DNA of 64,000 bases from Demequina silvatica (lineage in GTDB: Bacteria; Actinomycetota; Actinomycetes; Actinomycetales; Demequinaceae): assembly GCF_000971215.1 (NCBI RefSeq), contig NZ_BBMA01000006.1, positions 186,001 through 250,000 on the forward strand, given 5' to 3'. The position numbers and the translations under genes are program-made. Position 1 is the first letter of the stretch. Every line of letters starts with the position of its first letter. Shown one piece after another: positions 37,132-46,312 of this stretch. The notes below the pieces were generated by a model. That model saw nothing but the letters and a program-made list of their open reading frames with translations. It was not told the DNA's origin and searched no databases.

Positions 37132-39372
37132 ATGCCCGAGAGCCTCGACATCAACGACGCACCCGCCCCGCCGTCCGCGCCCGCACCTGCGGATTCGGAG
37201 GAGACGTACCCCGTCCCGACCGTCGAGTTCGAGGAGGACGACGAGGCGCCGTCGCCGCTTCCCGACGACCGGTTCCTCGACCGTGAGCTGTCCTGGCTCG
37301 CGTTCAACGAGCGTGTGCTCGAGCTCGCGGAGGACCCGCAGACGCCGCTGCTCGAGCGCGCCCGCTTCCTCGCGATCTTCGCGTCCAACCTCGACGAGTT
37401 CTTCATGGTGCGCGTGGCCGGCCTCAAGCGCCGCATCGCCGCCGGCTTCGCGGTGCCGTCCGCGACGGGCATGAGCGCGACCCGCCAGATCGAGGCGATC
37501 ATCGAGCGCGCTCACGAGCTCATGGACCGCCACGCCGAGTGCTTCGAGGACCAGGTGCGGCCCGCCCTCGCGCTCGAGGGCATCCAGCTGGTGCGCTACG
37601 ACGACCTCGAGGACCCCGAGCAGGAGCGGCTGCGCAAGCTGTTCCGCTCCGACATCTTCCCGGTGCTCACGCCGCTCGCCGTCGACCCCGCCCACCCGTT
37701 CCCCTACATCTCGGGCCTCTCGCTCAACCTCGCGATCGAGATCCGCGACCCCGACACCGGCAAGGACTACTTCGCCCGCGTCAAGGTGCCCGAGACGCTC
37801 CCCCGCTTCCTGTCCGTCGACGCGGCGGGCCACGTGGGGCAGGTGACCGACGCATCGTCCCTCTCGGACGAGCCGCGCTCGTTCGTGCCGCTCGAGGACG
37901 TGATCGGCGCCCACCTGGACTACCTGTTCCCCGGCATGGAGGTGGTGGACCACTACACCTTCCGCGTCACGCGCAACGAGGACGTCGAGGTCGAGGAGGA
38001 CGACGCGGAGAACCTCCTCAAGGCGATGGAGAAGGAGCTGCTGCGCCGCCGGTTCGGACCCGCGGTGCGGCTCGAGGTCGCCGACGACCTCCCCACCAAG
38101 ATCCGCGAGCTGCTGGTGCGCGAGCTCGGCATCACGGACAACGACGTGTTCCACCTGCCCGCGCCGCTGGACCTCACGGGCCTCAACGTGATCGCGGACC
38201 TGGACCGGCCGTCGCTGCAGTTCGCGCCGTTCCGACCCACCACGCACCACAAGCTCGCGCCGGTCGAGACGGCCGACGAGCAGAACGTGTTCGAGGCGAT
38301 CACGCGGGCCGACGTGCTGCTGCACCACCCGTACGACTCCTTCTCGACGTCCGTGCAGGCGTTCCTCGCGCAGGCCGCGGCGGACCCCAAGGTGCTCGCG
38401 ATCAAGCAGACGCTGTACCGGACATCGGGCGACTCGCCCATCGTCGACTCGCTCATCGAGGCGGCGCACGCGGGCAAGCAGGTGCTCGCGCTGGTGGAGA
38501 TCAAGGCGCGCTTCGACGAGAAGCGGAACATCTCCTGGGCGCGCAAGCTCGAGCAGGCCGGCGTGCACGTGGTGTACGGCCTCGTAGGACTCAAGACGCA
38601 CTGCAAGCTGTCGCTGGTGGTGCGCCAGGAGGACGACGGCCTGCAGCGCTACAGCCACATCGGCACCGGCAACTACCACCCCAAGACCGCGCGCCTGTAC
38701 GAGGACTACGGCCTGCTGACCAAGAACCCCGACGTGGGCGCCGACCTCACCAAGCTGTTCAACCAGCTGTCGGGCTACGCGCCCAAGTCGAAGTTCCGCC
38801 GCCTGCTGGTCGCGCCCGTCGGGGTGCGCGCGGGCCTGATCGAGCGCATCCGCAACGAGGCGCGCAACGCCGCGGCGGGCAAGGAGGCGTGGGTCAAGAT
38901 CAAGGTCAACTCGATCGTCGACGAGAAGACCATCGACGCGCTGTACGAGGCGTCGCGCGCCGGCGTCAAGGTCGACGTCAACGTGCGCGGCATCTGCGCG
39001 CTGCGGCCGGGCGTGCCCGGGTTCTCGGAGACCATCCGGGTGCGGTCCATCCTGGGCCGGTTCCTCGAGCACTCCCGCATCTACGCGTTCGCGAACGACG
39101 GCGACCCGGAGGTGTTCATCGGCTCCGCGGACCTCATGCACCGCAACCTGGACCGCCGCATCGAGGCGCTCATCACGGTGACTGACCCGACGCAGGCGGC
39201 GCTGCTGGTCGAGAACATCGACATGGCGATGAGCGACCGCGTGGCCGGCTGGGAGCTGCACGAGGACGGAACGTGGAGCCACGGCGTCACCGACGGCGAG
39301 GGCGCGCGGCTGCGCGACCTGCAGGAGACGTACATCCGCCGCCAGCCCAAGCGGAGGGCCAAGGGCAAGTGA
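37132..39372 (+). CDS. ppk: polyphosphate kinase 1
   Basis: The 746-residue enzyme reversibly transfers the terminal phosphate of ATP to polyphosphate. An acidic low-complexity start (residues 1-42) precedes the N-domain ([17 protein letters not shown]). The catalytic core has [11 protein letters not shown], whose histidine (about 490) corresponds to the autophosphorylated one, and [17 protein letters not shown] with the second histidine (about 509). [16 protein letters not shown] near the end is also conserved. It overlaps the Nudix gene by four bases (GTGA). A signal word (37851) encodes Ala-Ser-Ser in a surface loop. Confidence 0.95.
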   Translation: MPESLDINDAPAPPSAPAPADSEETYPVPTVEFEEDDEAPSPLPDDRFLDRELSWLAFNERVLELAEDPQTPLLERARFLAIFASNLDEFFMVRVAGLKRRIAAGFAVPSATGMSATRQIEAIIERAHELMDRHAECFEDQVRPALALEGIQLVRYDDLEDPEQERLRKLFRSDIFPVLTPLAVDPAHPFPYISGLSLNLAIEIRDPDTGKDYFARVKVPETLPRFLSVDAAGHVGQVTDASSLSDEPRSFVPLEDVIGAHLDYLFPGMEVVDHYTFRVTRNEDVEVEEDDAENLLKAMEKELLRRRFGPAVRLEVADDLPTKIRELLVRELGITDNDVFHLPAPLDLTGLNVIADLDRPSLQFAPFRPTTHHKLAPVETADEQNVFEAITRADVLLHHPYDSFSTSVQAFLAQAAADPKVLAIKQTLYRTSGDSPIVDSLIEAAHAGKQVLALVEIKARFDEKRNISWARKLEQAGVHVVYGLVGLKTHCKLSLVVRQEDDGLQRYSHIGTGNYHPKTARLYEDYGLLTKNPDVGADLTKLFNQLSGYAPKSKFRRLLVAPVGVRAGLIERIRNEARNAAAGKEAWVKIKVNSIVDEKTIDALYEASRAGVKVDVNVRGICALRPGVPGFSETIRVRSILGRFLEHSRIYAFANDGDPEVFIGSADLMHRNLDRRIEALITVTDPTQAALLVENIDMAMSDRVAGWELHEDGTWSHGVTDGEGARLRDLQETYIRRQPKRRAKGK

Positions 39373-40340
39373 GCCACCACCCGGAGGGCACCGTCGTTGC
39401 CGCCGGTGCGCTGGTGTGGCGCGTCCGGGACGGCGAGCTCCAGGTGCTCGCCGTGCATCGCCCCCGGTACAACGACTGGTCGTGGCCCAAGGGCAAGCTC
39501 GACCCGGGCGAGTCCCTGCCCGAGTGCGCGGTGCGCGAGGTGGCCGAGGAGACCGGCAAGCAGGTGGTGCTGGGCCAGCCGCTGCCCACCATCCGCTACC
39601 CCATCGGGGAGAAGCAGAAGGTGGTGAAGTACTGGGCGGCGCAGGTCGCGTCCGCCGGCTCGCACGCGCTGCAGGCGCGGCCCACCTACAAGCCGGCGTC
39701 GAAGAACGAGATCGACCGCCTGCGCTGGCTGTCCGTGGCCGAGGCGCACAAGATGATCACCTTCCCGGACGACCTCCGCCCGCTCGACGCGCTCGTCGAC
39801 GCGTATGCCGCCGACCGGCTGGACTCGCGGCCGTTCATGGTGGTCCGGCACGCACGGGCGCGGCGGAGGGCCGCGTGGCACCGGTCGGACCAGCAGCGCC
39901 CGCTCACCACGAACGGGCGCGCACGGGCGCGCGACCTGGTGCCGCTGATCGCCTGCTTCGGGATCACCAAAGTGGAGTCCTCACCGGCACGACGCTGCCT
40001 CGACACGGTGGCGCCGTACGCGGAGGCGATCGGCGTCGAGGTGCGCACCCACGAGCCCCTCACGGAGCCCGGGCATGCCGCGAAGCCGCTCGACACGGCC
40101 AAGACCTTCACCGCTCTGCTGCGCAAGCGGTCGCCGCGGGCCGTGTGCGTCCACCGGCCCACGCTGCCGACCATCATCGAGATGCTGCGCGCGGCCGTGC
40201 GGCCCTACACGCGCGGCGCGCTGCCCCGCTCCAACCCGTACCTGCCCGCGGGCGGCGTGCTGGTCGCGCACGTCGCGGACTGGGAGTCGGGCCCGGTGGT
40301 GGTCGCGGTGGAGACCCACCTGCTGCGCGTGCACGTGTAG
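39369..40340 (+). CDS. mutT1: Nudix hydrolase with histidine-phosphatase domain (MutT1-like)
   Basis: The protein has 323 residues from GTG at 39369. The Nudix box is at 42-63: G-K-L-D-P-G-E, seven residues, then REVAEETG. A linker leads to a histidine-phosphatase-like domain (about 155-323) with VRHARARRR and VHRPTLP. This is the layout of mycobacterial MutT1, which hydrolyses 8-oxo-dGTP and diadenosine polyphosphates. Coupling to ppk by a GTGA overlap matches the ppk-mutT1 neighbourhood seen in mycobacteria and links nucleotide-pool cleansing to polyphosphate. Confidence 0.9.
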   Translation: MSHHPEGTVVAAGALVWRVRDGELQVLAVHRPRYNDWSWPKGKLDPGESLPECAVREVAEETGKQVVLGQPLPTIRYPIGEKQKVVKYWAAQVASAGSHALQARPTYKPASKNEIDRLRWLSVAEAHKMITFPDDLRPLDALVDAYAADRLDSRPFMVVRHARARRRAAWHRSDQQRPLTTNGRARARDLVPLIACFGITKVESSPARRCLDTVAPYAEAIGVEVRTHEPLTEPGHAAKPLDTAKTFTALLRKRSPRAVCVHRPTLPTIIEMLRAAVRPYTRGALPRSNPYLPAGGVLVAHVADWESGPVVVAVETHLLRVHV

Positions 40341-40349
40341 CCCGTAATT

Positions 40350-40439
40350 CGCTGCGCACGGTTTCAGCGCCGACACCCCGGCGGGGCGCCGTCGCAGGCG
40401 GCTGGGCGCGGCGCGTCGCCGGCCAGACCGTGCGCAGCG
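40350..40439. other. large stem structure 1 downstream of mutT1
   Basis: The perfect 13-bp arms CGCTGCGCACGGT (40350-40362) and ACCGTGCGCAGCG (40427-40439) enclose about 64 nt that contain smaller hairpins such as CCCC-GGC-GGGG. It starts 10 bp after the mutT1 stop and could terminate it, but it is larger than a normal terminator. Confidence 0.6.
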
Positions 40440-40482
40440 GACTCGCGCGGGGTAGCGGCGGCGCCGCGGCGGGGGTGTGAAC

Positions 40483-40566
40483 GACGTCGGACCGGGAGCG
40501 CCAGTCGGCGCGAAGGCCGCTCGAAGCGGCTGGATTTGGAGCCCGGGGCTACCGCGGTCCGACGTC
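40483..40566. other. cloverleaf-like stem structure 2
   Basis: The perfect 12-bp arms GACGTCGGACCG (40483-40494) and CGGTCCGACGTC (40555-40566) enclose two clear hairpins, GCGCC-AGTC-GGCGC (40498-40511) and GCCGCT-CGA-AGCGGC (40516-40530), and a weaker AGCC/GGCT pair near 40541. It is not a tRNA: there is no T-arm. It lies in the 456-bp convergent gap 40341-40796, which holds no gene I can support. Confidence 0.6.
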
Positions 40567-40684
40567 ACCCCCACCATACGCCGGACGGGCCGCCTGGCAA
40601 TGCGACTGTGGACCCTTCTCGCGGATCGCGAACATCTCTGCCGCGCGGGCGCCGCACGCGCCCACCCGCGCGCTCCTCCACACG

Positions 40685-40694
40685 GGACGATGCG
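40685..40694 (+). repeat. GGACGATGCG signal word, intergenic copy
   Basis: This copy extends as GGGACGATGCGCCGGTCGCC, the fullest form of the consensus. It lies 103 bp from the end of the minus-strand gene that follows. Confidence 0.8.
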
Positions 40695-40796
40695 CCGGTC
40701 GCCCCGTCCGGACGTGTGTCCGTTCACATCGGGCCGGGCTGGTGGAGGGGTGCCTCGGGCGCGTGGATAGGCGTCCGTCCGCGAGGGCGGCGCAGC

Positions 40797-41426
40797 TCAG
40801 TCCAGCCGGCCCTCGCGCCACATCGCGGCGCACCGCTCGAGATCCTCGCCGGTCCGCAGAAGCTGCGACGCGCGCAGGGTGGTGCGGTGGGCGCGGCGGT
40901 CGGCGTGGCCCTCGTCGGACTCCGCCTCGAACGCGGCGCCGGTGGCGACCACGCGGCAGAACGCGCCGGCGCGCTCGAGCGCGACCGCCAGGTCTCCCGA
41001 GAAGACGCCCGAGAGCACCGCGTCGGCGAGGGTGCGCACCTCGTCGGGACCGGGCGGGTCCTCGACGCCGGCGATCGCATGGCGGACATGCGCCGCGTGG
41101 ACCCCCTGGTGGTACGAGCGGGCCACGGCCGCGGCATCGTGCTTCACCCATTCGCGGATCATGTAGATCCGCCACAGGGCGCCGGGCAGCGTGTGCTCGC
41201 CGGCCTTCGCCCACATCATGGCGACGGTGTCGATGCCTTCCTCGTCGACCAGCTTCACCAGCCGCTCGACCAGCGCCGGATCCCCGGACTGTCGCGCCTG
41301 CGACACGATCGCGAGCGCCGTCTCATGGGCGATCAGGGCGCGGTCGGCAGGGTCGATGTCGCCCTCGATCTCGTCGGCCATCTCGATGTCGAGCATGGCC
41401 GGACGGCGGAAGCGCGGCTCGACCAT
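40797..41426 (-). CDS. hypothetical soluble helical protein
   Basis: The 209-residue protein is almost entirely helical, with no signal peptide or membrane segment. Notable stretches are HETALAIVSQARQSGDPALV, a central AMMWAKAGEHTLPGALWRIY and DAVLSGVFSGDLAVALERAG. It reads like a conserved actinobacterial protein but I cannot assign a function. Its ATG shares one base with the msrB stop (TGATG), so it is translated with msrB and may have a role in oxidative stress; that is inference from position. Confidence 0.72.
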   Translation of the reverse strand: MVEPRFRRPAMLDIEMADEIEGDIDPADRALIAHETALAIVSQARQSGDPALVERLVKLVDEEGIDTVAMMWAKAGEHTLPGALWRIYMIREWVKHDAAAVARSYHQGVHAAHVRHAIAGVEDPPGPDEVRTLADAVLSGVFSGDLAVALERAGAFCRVVATGAAFEAESDEGHADRRAHRTTLRASQLLRTGEDLERCAAMWREGRLD

Positions 41427-41842
41427 CAGGCCTGCTCGCCCGCGCCGCCCTGATCGAACGTCAGGGACACCGAGTTGATGCAGTAGCGGTCGCCGGTGGG
41501 GGTCTGCGGCGCGTCGGGGAACACGTGCCCCAGGTGCGAGTCGCAGGCCGCGCAGCGGACCTCGGTGCGGACCATGCCGTGCGAGCGGTCCTCGAGGAGC
41601 ACCACCGCGCCGGGGTCGGCATCGTAGAAGCTGGGCCAGCCGCAGTGGCTGTCGAACTTGGTGCCGGAGGCGAACAGCTGGGCGCCGCACGCGCGGCACC
41701 GGAACACGCCGTCGCGCTTCTCCTCGATGAGCTCGCCGGTCCACGGGCGCTCGGTGCCCGCCTCGCGCAGCACCGCGAACTCGAGGTCCGTCAACTGGGC
41801 GCGCCACTCGGCGTCGGTCTTGACGATCTTGTTGAGACTCAA
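41426..41842 (-). CDS. msrB: peptide-methionine (R)-S-oxide reductase
   Basis: The 138-residue protein repairs oxidised methionine in proteins. The zinc-binding pairs are C49-x2-C52 (CRAC) and C97-x2-C100 (CAAC). [10 protein letters not shown] contains Cys67, and RYCINSVSL gives the catalytic Cys121. The start is TTG at 41842, behind GGAAGGGAG; no ATG or GTG gives the standard MsrB N-terminus. It is coupled to the hypothetical gene at 40797. Confidence 0.95.
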   Translation of the reverse strand: MSLNKIVKTDAEWRAQLTDLEFAVLREAGTERPWTGELIEEKRDGVFRCRACGAQLFASGTKFDSHCGWPSFYDADPGAVVLLEDRSHGMVRTEVRCAACDSHLGHVFPDAPQTPTGDRYCINSVSLTFDQGGAGEQA

Positions 41843-42218
41843 GGGGACTCCCTTCCTTGGAAGAGCGTACGCGCGCGACGCGCACCCGAATCGCGCGTCG
41901 TGCTCGTCGCCAGCGACCCGGGCCCGAAGGAAGACGCGAGGCGCCCGACCTCCGAGGGGGGGAGGAGGTCGGACGCCACGCGTTCTCACCTGGGCGTCCC
42001 ATGCGGCTTCGCGCCGTGGTGGGTACATGGATAGAGACGACGGGGAGGCTCCGTTTGTTCCCGCGTCACCCAACTTTCTTGACGCCTGTACGGACGATGC
42101 GGGGGCCGGGTCAGGCGCGGCGGCGCGCGTCAGGCGCGCCGGGCGGGATTATCGAAACACCGCTCGAATGGAATTCCACGGAAATGGGAAACGCAATTCG
42201 CGCATATATCCGGAACGC
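41843..42218. other. long divergent gap between msrB and the DUF1540 gene
   Basis: No gene is supported. A hairpin with 9-bp arms CCGACCTCC (41945) / GGAGGTCGG (41964) lies about 100 bp before the msrB start and could be an attenuator or leader element of msrB. A signal word is at 42092. GTCAGGCGCG recurs near 42110 and 42130. From about 42150 the base composition shifts strongly to AT. Confidence 0.45.
42092..42101 (+). repeat. GGACGATGCG signal word, intergenic copy
   Basis: This copy lies in the divergent gap between msrB and the DUF1540 gene and extends as GGACGATGCGGGGGCCGGG. Confidence 0.8.
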
Positions 42219-42246
42219 TTGATATCCGCATTTCCGCGCGTATATT
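42219..42246 (+). promoter_or_regulatory. near-consensus housekeeping promoter of the DUF1540 gene
   Basis: TTGATA (42219), a 16-bp spacer and TATATT (42241) give a leader of about 45 nt ending in the CGGAGGAAG ribosome site. This is the best -35/-10 pair in the window. Confidence 0.65.
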
Positions 42247-42296
42247 GGCGAATGTCAGCACTTTCCGTACACGCCCGACCACCCCCGGAGGAAGCC

Positions 42297-42587
42297 ATGC
42301 CCGTCTCGATCGGACTGCCTATCGTCTCGTCCTGCTCGGTCGCGAGCTGCGGCTACAACCACGACGGCTGCCACGCCGGCGCCATCTCGGTGGGCGGCGC
42401 GCACGCGCACTGCAACACCTTCACGGAGACCGACCACAAGGGCGGCGCGGACCCGACCGCGACCGTCGGCGCCTGCAACCGCGAGGACTGCCAGCACAAC
42501 AAGGACCTCATGTGCACCGCAGACTCGATCGCGGTGGGCGGCAGCACCGACGTCGCCGACTGCCTCACCTTCATGGCCCGCGTCTAG
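42297..42587 (+). CDS. Cys-rich protein with two DUF1540 repeats
   Basis: The 96-residue protein has two copies of a short metal-binding-like unit. The first covers about 12-42 (CSVASCGYNHDGCHAG, then HCNTF) and the second about 61-92 (CNREDCQHNKDLMCTAD, then DCLTF). Each unit has four cysteines and a His, the DUF1540 pattern; the units share the phrase ISVGG/IAVGG. It probably binds zinc or another metal. The role is unknown. Strong promoter and ribosome signals predict high expression. Confidence 0.85.
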   Translation: MPVSIGLPIVSSCSVASCGYNHDGCHAGAISVGGAHAHCNTFTETDHKGGADPTATVGACNREDCQHNKDLMCTADSIAVGGSTDVADCLTFMARV

Positions 42588-42653
42588 ACCGTCACACCAC
42601 CCGGCCCCGGCCGCGCCCCTACCCGGGCGACGCCGGGGCCGAGCGGTGCCCGG

Positions 42654-42663
42654 CGCATCGTCC
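42654..42663 (-). repeat. GGACGATGCG signal word, intergenic copy
   Basis: This copy lies between the DUF1540 gene and azlC, 55 bp before the azlC start, and is flanked as GGGACGATGCGCCGGGC. Confidence 0.8.
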
Positions 42664-42718
42664 CTCCCGACGCCGTGCCGACACACCGCTGTCACACCCG
42701 GGTGAGAGACTCGCCCAC

Positions 42719-43483
42719 GTGACCCCCTCCCGCACCCTGCTCGGCGTCGCGCCGCCCCAGTGGGCGGACGCGTGGTCGGGCCTCAAGGCCATCGCGCCGC
42801 TCATGCCCGGATCGGCGCTCTTCGGGCTGGCGTTCGGCGCGCTCGTCAACGTCGCGGGCATCAACCCGTGGGTGGGCAACTTCGCGTCCGTGTCCGTGGT
42901 GGCCGGGGCCAGCCAGATCGCGATCGTCGAGTCGATCCGCACGGGCGCGCCCGCGGTGATCGCGGTGCTCACGGCGCTGGTGATCAATGCGCGGTTCGCG
43001 CTGTACTCGGCGGCGCTCGCGCCCGTGTTCGCGGCCTTCCCGCGACGCTGGAAGCTGGGCCTCGCGCACCTCATGACCGACCAGGCGGCGGTGGTCGCGC
43101 TCCAGGAGCACGAGCGGTGGCCGGACCCGGTGCGCCGCCGGTGGTTCGTGGTGGGTGGGGCGCTGCCGTTCGTGGCGGTGTGGTGCGTCGGGTCGGCGGC
43201 GGGCATCGCGCTGGGCCCGGTGATCCCCGAGGCGTGGCAGATCGGGTTCATCGTGCCGCTCATGTTCCTCGCGGTGCTGGTGCCCGGGCTGCGCGGGGCG
43301 CCCGCACTCACCGCGGTGGGCGTGTCGACCGTGGTGGTGCTCGCCGCGCACGGACTGCCGTACGGGCTCAACGTGCTTGCGGGAGCGATCGCGGGCATCG
43401 TGGTGGGGTCGCTCGTGCCCGACCGGGCCGCGCATCCCGACACCGACGACGGCCTCGCTCATGATCCGGGGGCGGGCGAATGA
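42719..43483 (+). CDS. azlC: branched-chain amino acid exporter, large subunit
   Basis: The protein has 254 residues from GTG at 42719. It has about five to seven helices, with PLMPGSALFGLAFGAL and VVAGASQIAIVESI typical of AzlC, then NARFALYSAALAP and MTDQAAVVA. It pairs with a small AzlD protein to export branched-chain amino acids or analogues. Its stop overlaps the azlD ATG (ATGA), so the two subunits are made together. Confidence 0.93.
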   Translation: MTPSRTLLGVAPPQWADAWSGLKAIAPLMPGSALFGLAFGALVNVAGINPWVGNFASVSVVAGASQIAIVESIRTGAPAVIAVLTALVINARFALYSAALAPVFAAFPRRWKLGLAHLMTDQAAVVALQEHERWPDPVRRRWFVVGGALPFVAVWCVGSAAGIALGPVIPEAWQIGFIVPLMFLAVLVPGLRGAPALTAVGVSTVVVLAAHGLPYGLNVLAGAIAGIVVGSLVPDRAAHPDTDDGLAHDPGAGE

Positions 43484-43794
43484 AGACCTTCCTGATCTTC
43501 CTCGCGGCCGGGATCGGCACCTACGCGATCCGCGTGTCCGGGATCGTGATGTTCGGCGGCGAGCGGCGGCTGCCGCCCCGGGTCGAGCGCTCGCTGCGCC
43601 TGGTGGGCCCGGCCGCGCTGGCGGCGATCATCGCGAACTCGCTGCTGCTCGACCAGGGTGAGTGGCGGGCGTTCGGCGCGTGGCACCTCGCGGCGCTCGT
43701 GGCGGTCGGGGTCGCGCTGTGGAAGCGCTCCTCCGGCTGGACCATGGCCGCCGGCGCGGCCGCCTTCGCGGCGCTGCTGCTCGCGGGGCTGTAG
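43480..43794 (+). CDS. azlD: branched-chain amino acid exporter, small subunit
   Basis: The 104-residue protein has four hydrophobic segments. GTYAIRVSGIV near the start and ERSLRLVGPAALAAIIANSLL are AzlD hallmarks. It is translationally coupled to azlC and forms the exporter with it. It converges with the DUF1349 gene after a 1-bp gap. Confidence 0.9.
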   Translation: MKTFLIFLAAGIGTYAIRVSGIVMFGGERRLPPRVERSLRLVGPAALAAIIANSLLLDQGEWRAFGAWHLAALVAVGVALWKRSSGWTMAAGAAAFAALLLAGL

Positions 43795-43795
43795 C

Positions 43796-44386
43796 TCAGT
43801 TCTCGGGGTGCAGGGAGGCGTCCGCCGGGCCCACTCGCACGCCCGTGAAGCGCACTGCCAGGCCCGGGCGCGTGGGGGCCGCGCAGAACGGGCCGGCCAG
43901 CACGACTGCGTCCGAGTCGAGCGGGGCCACGCGGACTAGGCGCCATGGCTCGTCGCCCGCCCGGGCACGGAGGGTCACGGCGTCGCCCGAGCGCGAGGCA
44001 CGGATGGTGACCTCGCGGCCGGCCCACTCGGGCACCGGTGCGACCGACCAGTCCGAGACTCCCCTGGTGACCACCGCGCCCACCTGGGGCTCGCCGTCGG
44101 AGACCTCGACGCCAGCCTTGATCCAGCTCTCGGCGTCGACGCGTAGCATCACGCCGCCCTGATCGAACTGCGCGTCGTAGTCGAGCATCCAGCTCACCTC
44201 GATGGCCGCACCGTTGTCGAGGGGGACTACCAGGGCATGGGCGTCGTCGTGGATGAAGCCGTAGCTGGTGACGCGCCACGCGTCCGAGCCCTCGCGCGCC
44301 TCCACCTCGAGGACGCCGTCGCTCAGGGCGGCGGCAACGGGCGGGGTGGTCCAGGTGCCGGTCTCCAGCAGCGATGCGAGGTCCAT
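43796..44386 (-). CDS. DUF1349-family protein
   Basis: The 196-residue, beta-rich, cytosolic protein has no signal peptide. LDYDAQFDQGGVMLRVDAESWIKAGVE (about 68-94) is the recognisable DUF1349 core, a concanavalin-like jelly-roll fold found in YesU-type proteins. The family may bind carbohydrate, but no activity is established here. ATG at 44386 is supported by TACGCT exactly six bases upstream. Confidence 0.85.
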   Translation of the reverse strand: MDLASLLETGTWTTPPVAAALSDGVLEVEAREGSDAWRVTSYGFIHDDAHALVVPLDNGAAIEVSWMLDYDAQFDQGGVMLRVDAESWIKAGVEVSDGEPQVGAVVTRGVSDWSVAPVPEWAGREVTIRASRSGDAVTLRARAGDEPWRLVRVAPLDSDAVVLAGPFCAAPTRPGLAVRFTGVRVGPADASLHPEN

Positions 44387-44392
44387 GCCGCC

Positions 44393-44398
44393 AGCGTA
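44393..44398 (-). promoter_or_regulatory. leaderless -10 element TACGCT
   Basis: TACGCT ends 6 nt before the ATG at 44386, the same hexamer and spacing as at 21222. Confidence 0.45.
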
Positions 44399-44420
44399 GG
44401 CGTGCTTCCTGGGCGTCGCG

Positions 44421-44434
44421 TCCTGCATGCAGGA
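44421..44434. promoter_or_regulatory. 14-bp palindrome, candidate operator
   Basis: TCCTGCATGCAGGA is a perfect palindrome in the divergent gap between the DUF1349 and PadR genes. Nearby ATAC (44458) and GTAT (44475), 13 nt apart, resemble a PadR-type half-site pair, and TATCCT (44476) could be the -10 of the padR gene. Confidence 0.4.
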
Positions 44435-44514
44435 CTCACGGAGTCGCCGCGCTCGCCATACCTTGCACCTCTATGTATCCTGCTGTGAGGGTTGCCGAGA
44501 CGGAGGAGTCCGAG

Positions 44515-44889
44515 ATGAAGGTGGGCAAGGACCTCATGGCCGCGAGCGCCGCACCGCTGGTGCTCGCGATCCTCGCGGAGGGCGAGAGCTACGGCTACGC
44601 GATCGTGAAGCGCGTGCGCGAGCTGTCCGGCGGCGAGATCGAGTGGACCGACGGCCTCCTCTACCCCCTGCTCCACCGGCTCGAGGACGCGGGCCACGTC
44701 ACCTCCCGCTGGGGCGCCTCCGAGACCGGCCGTCGGCGCCGCTACTACGAGGTCACGCCGTCCGGCCGCGCCGAGCTCGTCGAGCACCGCCGCCAGTGGG
44801 CCGCGGTGGTCGGGGCGCTGCAGTCCGCCTGGAAGGACGTCGCGAACGCGGCCGCGCTGGGGACGATGCGCCCGGGAGTCGCGCTGTGA
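44515..44889 (+). CDS. PadR-family transcriptional regulator
   Basis: The 124-residue protein has an N-terminal winged helix (about 1-85): PLVLAILAEGESYGYAIVKRV, then EWTDGLLYPLLHRLEDAGHV and a wing with GRRRRYYEVTPSG. The short C-terminal helix is the minimal PadR-s1 type. GGAGGAG precedes the ATG. Its stop overlaps the next gene (GTGA), the common arrangement in which PadR represses its own operon with a membrane protein. A signal word (44861) near the C-terminus reads Gly-Thr-Met-Arg. Confidence 0.92.
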   Translation: MKVGKDLMAASAAPLVLAILAEGESYGYAIVKRVRELSGGEIEWTDGLLYPLLHRLEDAGHVTSRWGASETGRRRRYYEVTPSGRAELVEHRRQWAAVVGALQSAWKDVANAAALGTMRPGVAL

Positions 44890-46259
44890 CCGGCACCGAG
44901 GCGTCGGGCCCGGTGGGCACGCCGGGCGTGGGCCCCGAGGTCGAGGCCGAGATCGGCCGCTGGCGGCAGTACATCTTCGCGCGCGGGTCCGTCTCGAAAG
45001 AGGACGCCGACGAGCTCGAGGACCACCTGCGCGGACACGTCGACGGGCTCATGGATGCGGGTCTCGCCGACGACGAGGCGCTGCTGGTCGCGGTGAAGCG
45101 CATGGGCAGCCAGGCCGAGGTGGCGCGCGAGTTCGCACGCCAGCACTCCCGCCGGCTGTGGCGCGACCTGGTCCTCGACGGTGGGGCGCCACGCTCGCGC
45201 ATGGGTGTCGCCGCGGCGCTGGGATTCGGGGTCCTCGCGGGACTCGCCGCGAAGATCGGCTGGCTCGTCGGCCCCGAGGAGAACCCGCAGGACACCTTCC
45301 TGGTGATGATCCCCCTGGTGCTCGGCGTGCTGGCGACGTTCCTGTGGTGGCGGCGCCGCGCATCGTCCCGCGTGCTCGCCGCGATCGGAGGCGCGACCGT
45401 CGGTCTGGTCGCGCTGGGGCTCTCGTACCCGTTCGATGCGCAGGCCGACACGGCGGTGCTGTTCGCGATCCACGCCGTGATCGTGATGTGGATCGCGGTG
45501 GGCGTGGGCTACGCCGGCGGGCACTGGCGGTCGCGCGCGGCGCGGATGGACTTCATCCGATTCACCGGCGAGTGGGCGATCTACATGTTCCTCATCGCCA
45601 CCGCCGGCGGTGCGCTGGTCGGCGTGTCGCTCGCCGTGTTCAACGGCCTCGGGATCGCGATCGAGGACGCGATCTTCTTCTGGGTGCTGCCGCTCGGCGC
45701 GGGCGGCGCGACCGTGGTCGCCGCGTGGCTGGTCGAGTCGAAGCAGGAGGTGCTCGAGACCATCGCACCGGTCCTCACCCGGGTGTTCACGCCGATCGCG
45801 ACGCTCGCCGTGCTCGCGATGCTGGCCGGCGCGGTGGTGTCGGGCGGCTTCGAGGAGAGCCGCGAGTCGCTCATCGCGGTCGATCTGCTGCTGGTGGTGG
45901 TGCTGGGCCTGGTGCTGTACTCGCTGACGGCGCAGTCGCCCGCAAGCCCGGTGAGCTGGGCGGACCGGATGCAGCTCGCGCTCGTGGTGGCGGCGCTGCT
46001 GCTCGACCTGGCGGCGCTCGCCGCGATGGCGGGGCGCATCGCGGACTTCGGCTTCACACCCAACCGCCTCGCGACGCTCGGCATGAACCTGGTGCTGGTC
46101 GCCAACCTCGCGGTGACGGCGTGGCTGTACGTGCAGCGCGTGTTCCGGGGCCGCGATCTCACTCCCCTGCTGCGCTGGCAGACCGGCTACATCCCGGTCT
46201 ACGGCGCCTGGGCCCTGGCCGTCTGCGTGGTGGTTCCGCCGCTGTTCGCATTCGCGTGA
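44886..46259 (+). CDS. permease-prefix-domain membrane protein
   Basis: The protein has 457 residues from GTG at 44886. The N-terminal cytosolic part (about 20-90, IGRWRQYIFARGSVSKEDAD, ELEDHLRGHVDGL) is the permease prefix domain that often accompanies PadR. About nine or ten membrane helices follow from about 105 to the C-terminus, without transporter signatures I recognise. It probably senses or responds to membrane stress. An exact signal word (45359) encodes Ala-Ser-Ser in a loop after RRR. Confidence 0.82.
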   Translation: MTGTEASGPVGTPGVGPEVEAEIGRWRQYIFARGSVSKEDADELEDHLRGHVDGLMDAGLADDEALLVAVKRMGSQAEVAREFARQHSRRLWRDLVLDGGAPRSRMGVAAALGFGVLAGLAAKIGWLVGPEENPQDTFLVMIPLVLGVLATFLWWRRRASSRVLAAIGGATVGLVALGLSYPFDAQADTAVLFAIHAVIVMWIAVGVGYAGGHWRSRAARMDFIRFTGEWAIYMFLIATAGGALVGVSLAVFNGLGIAIEDAIFFWVLPLGAGGATVVAAWLVESKQEVLETIAPVLTRVFTPIATLAVLAMLAGAVVSGGFEESRESLIAVDLLLVVVLGLVLYSLTAQSPASPVSWADRMQLALVVAALLLDLAALAAMAGRIADFGFTPNRLATLGMNLVLVANLAVTAWLYVQRVFRGRDLTPLLRWQTGYIPVYGAWALAVCVVVPPLFAFA

Positions 46260-46312
46260 TCGGTGGGCGTCGCGCAGACTGGGCCCAGGCCCGCTGAGCG
46301 CAGGGAGGCGCG

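Noticed and set aside
40483-40566. tRNA gene, suggested by the cloverleaf outline and a CTCGAAG loop
   Set aside because: There is no T-arm or TTCGA loop on either strand at the required place and the closing stem is 12 bp.
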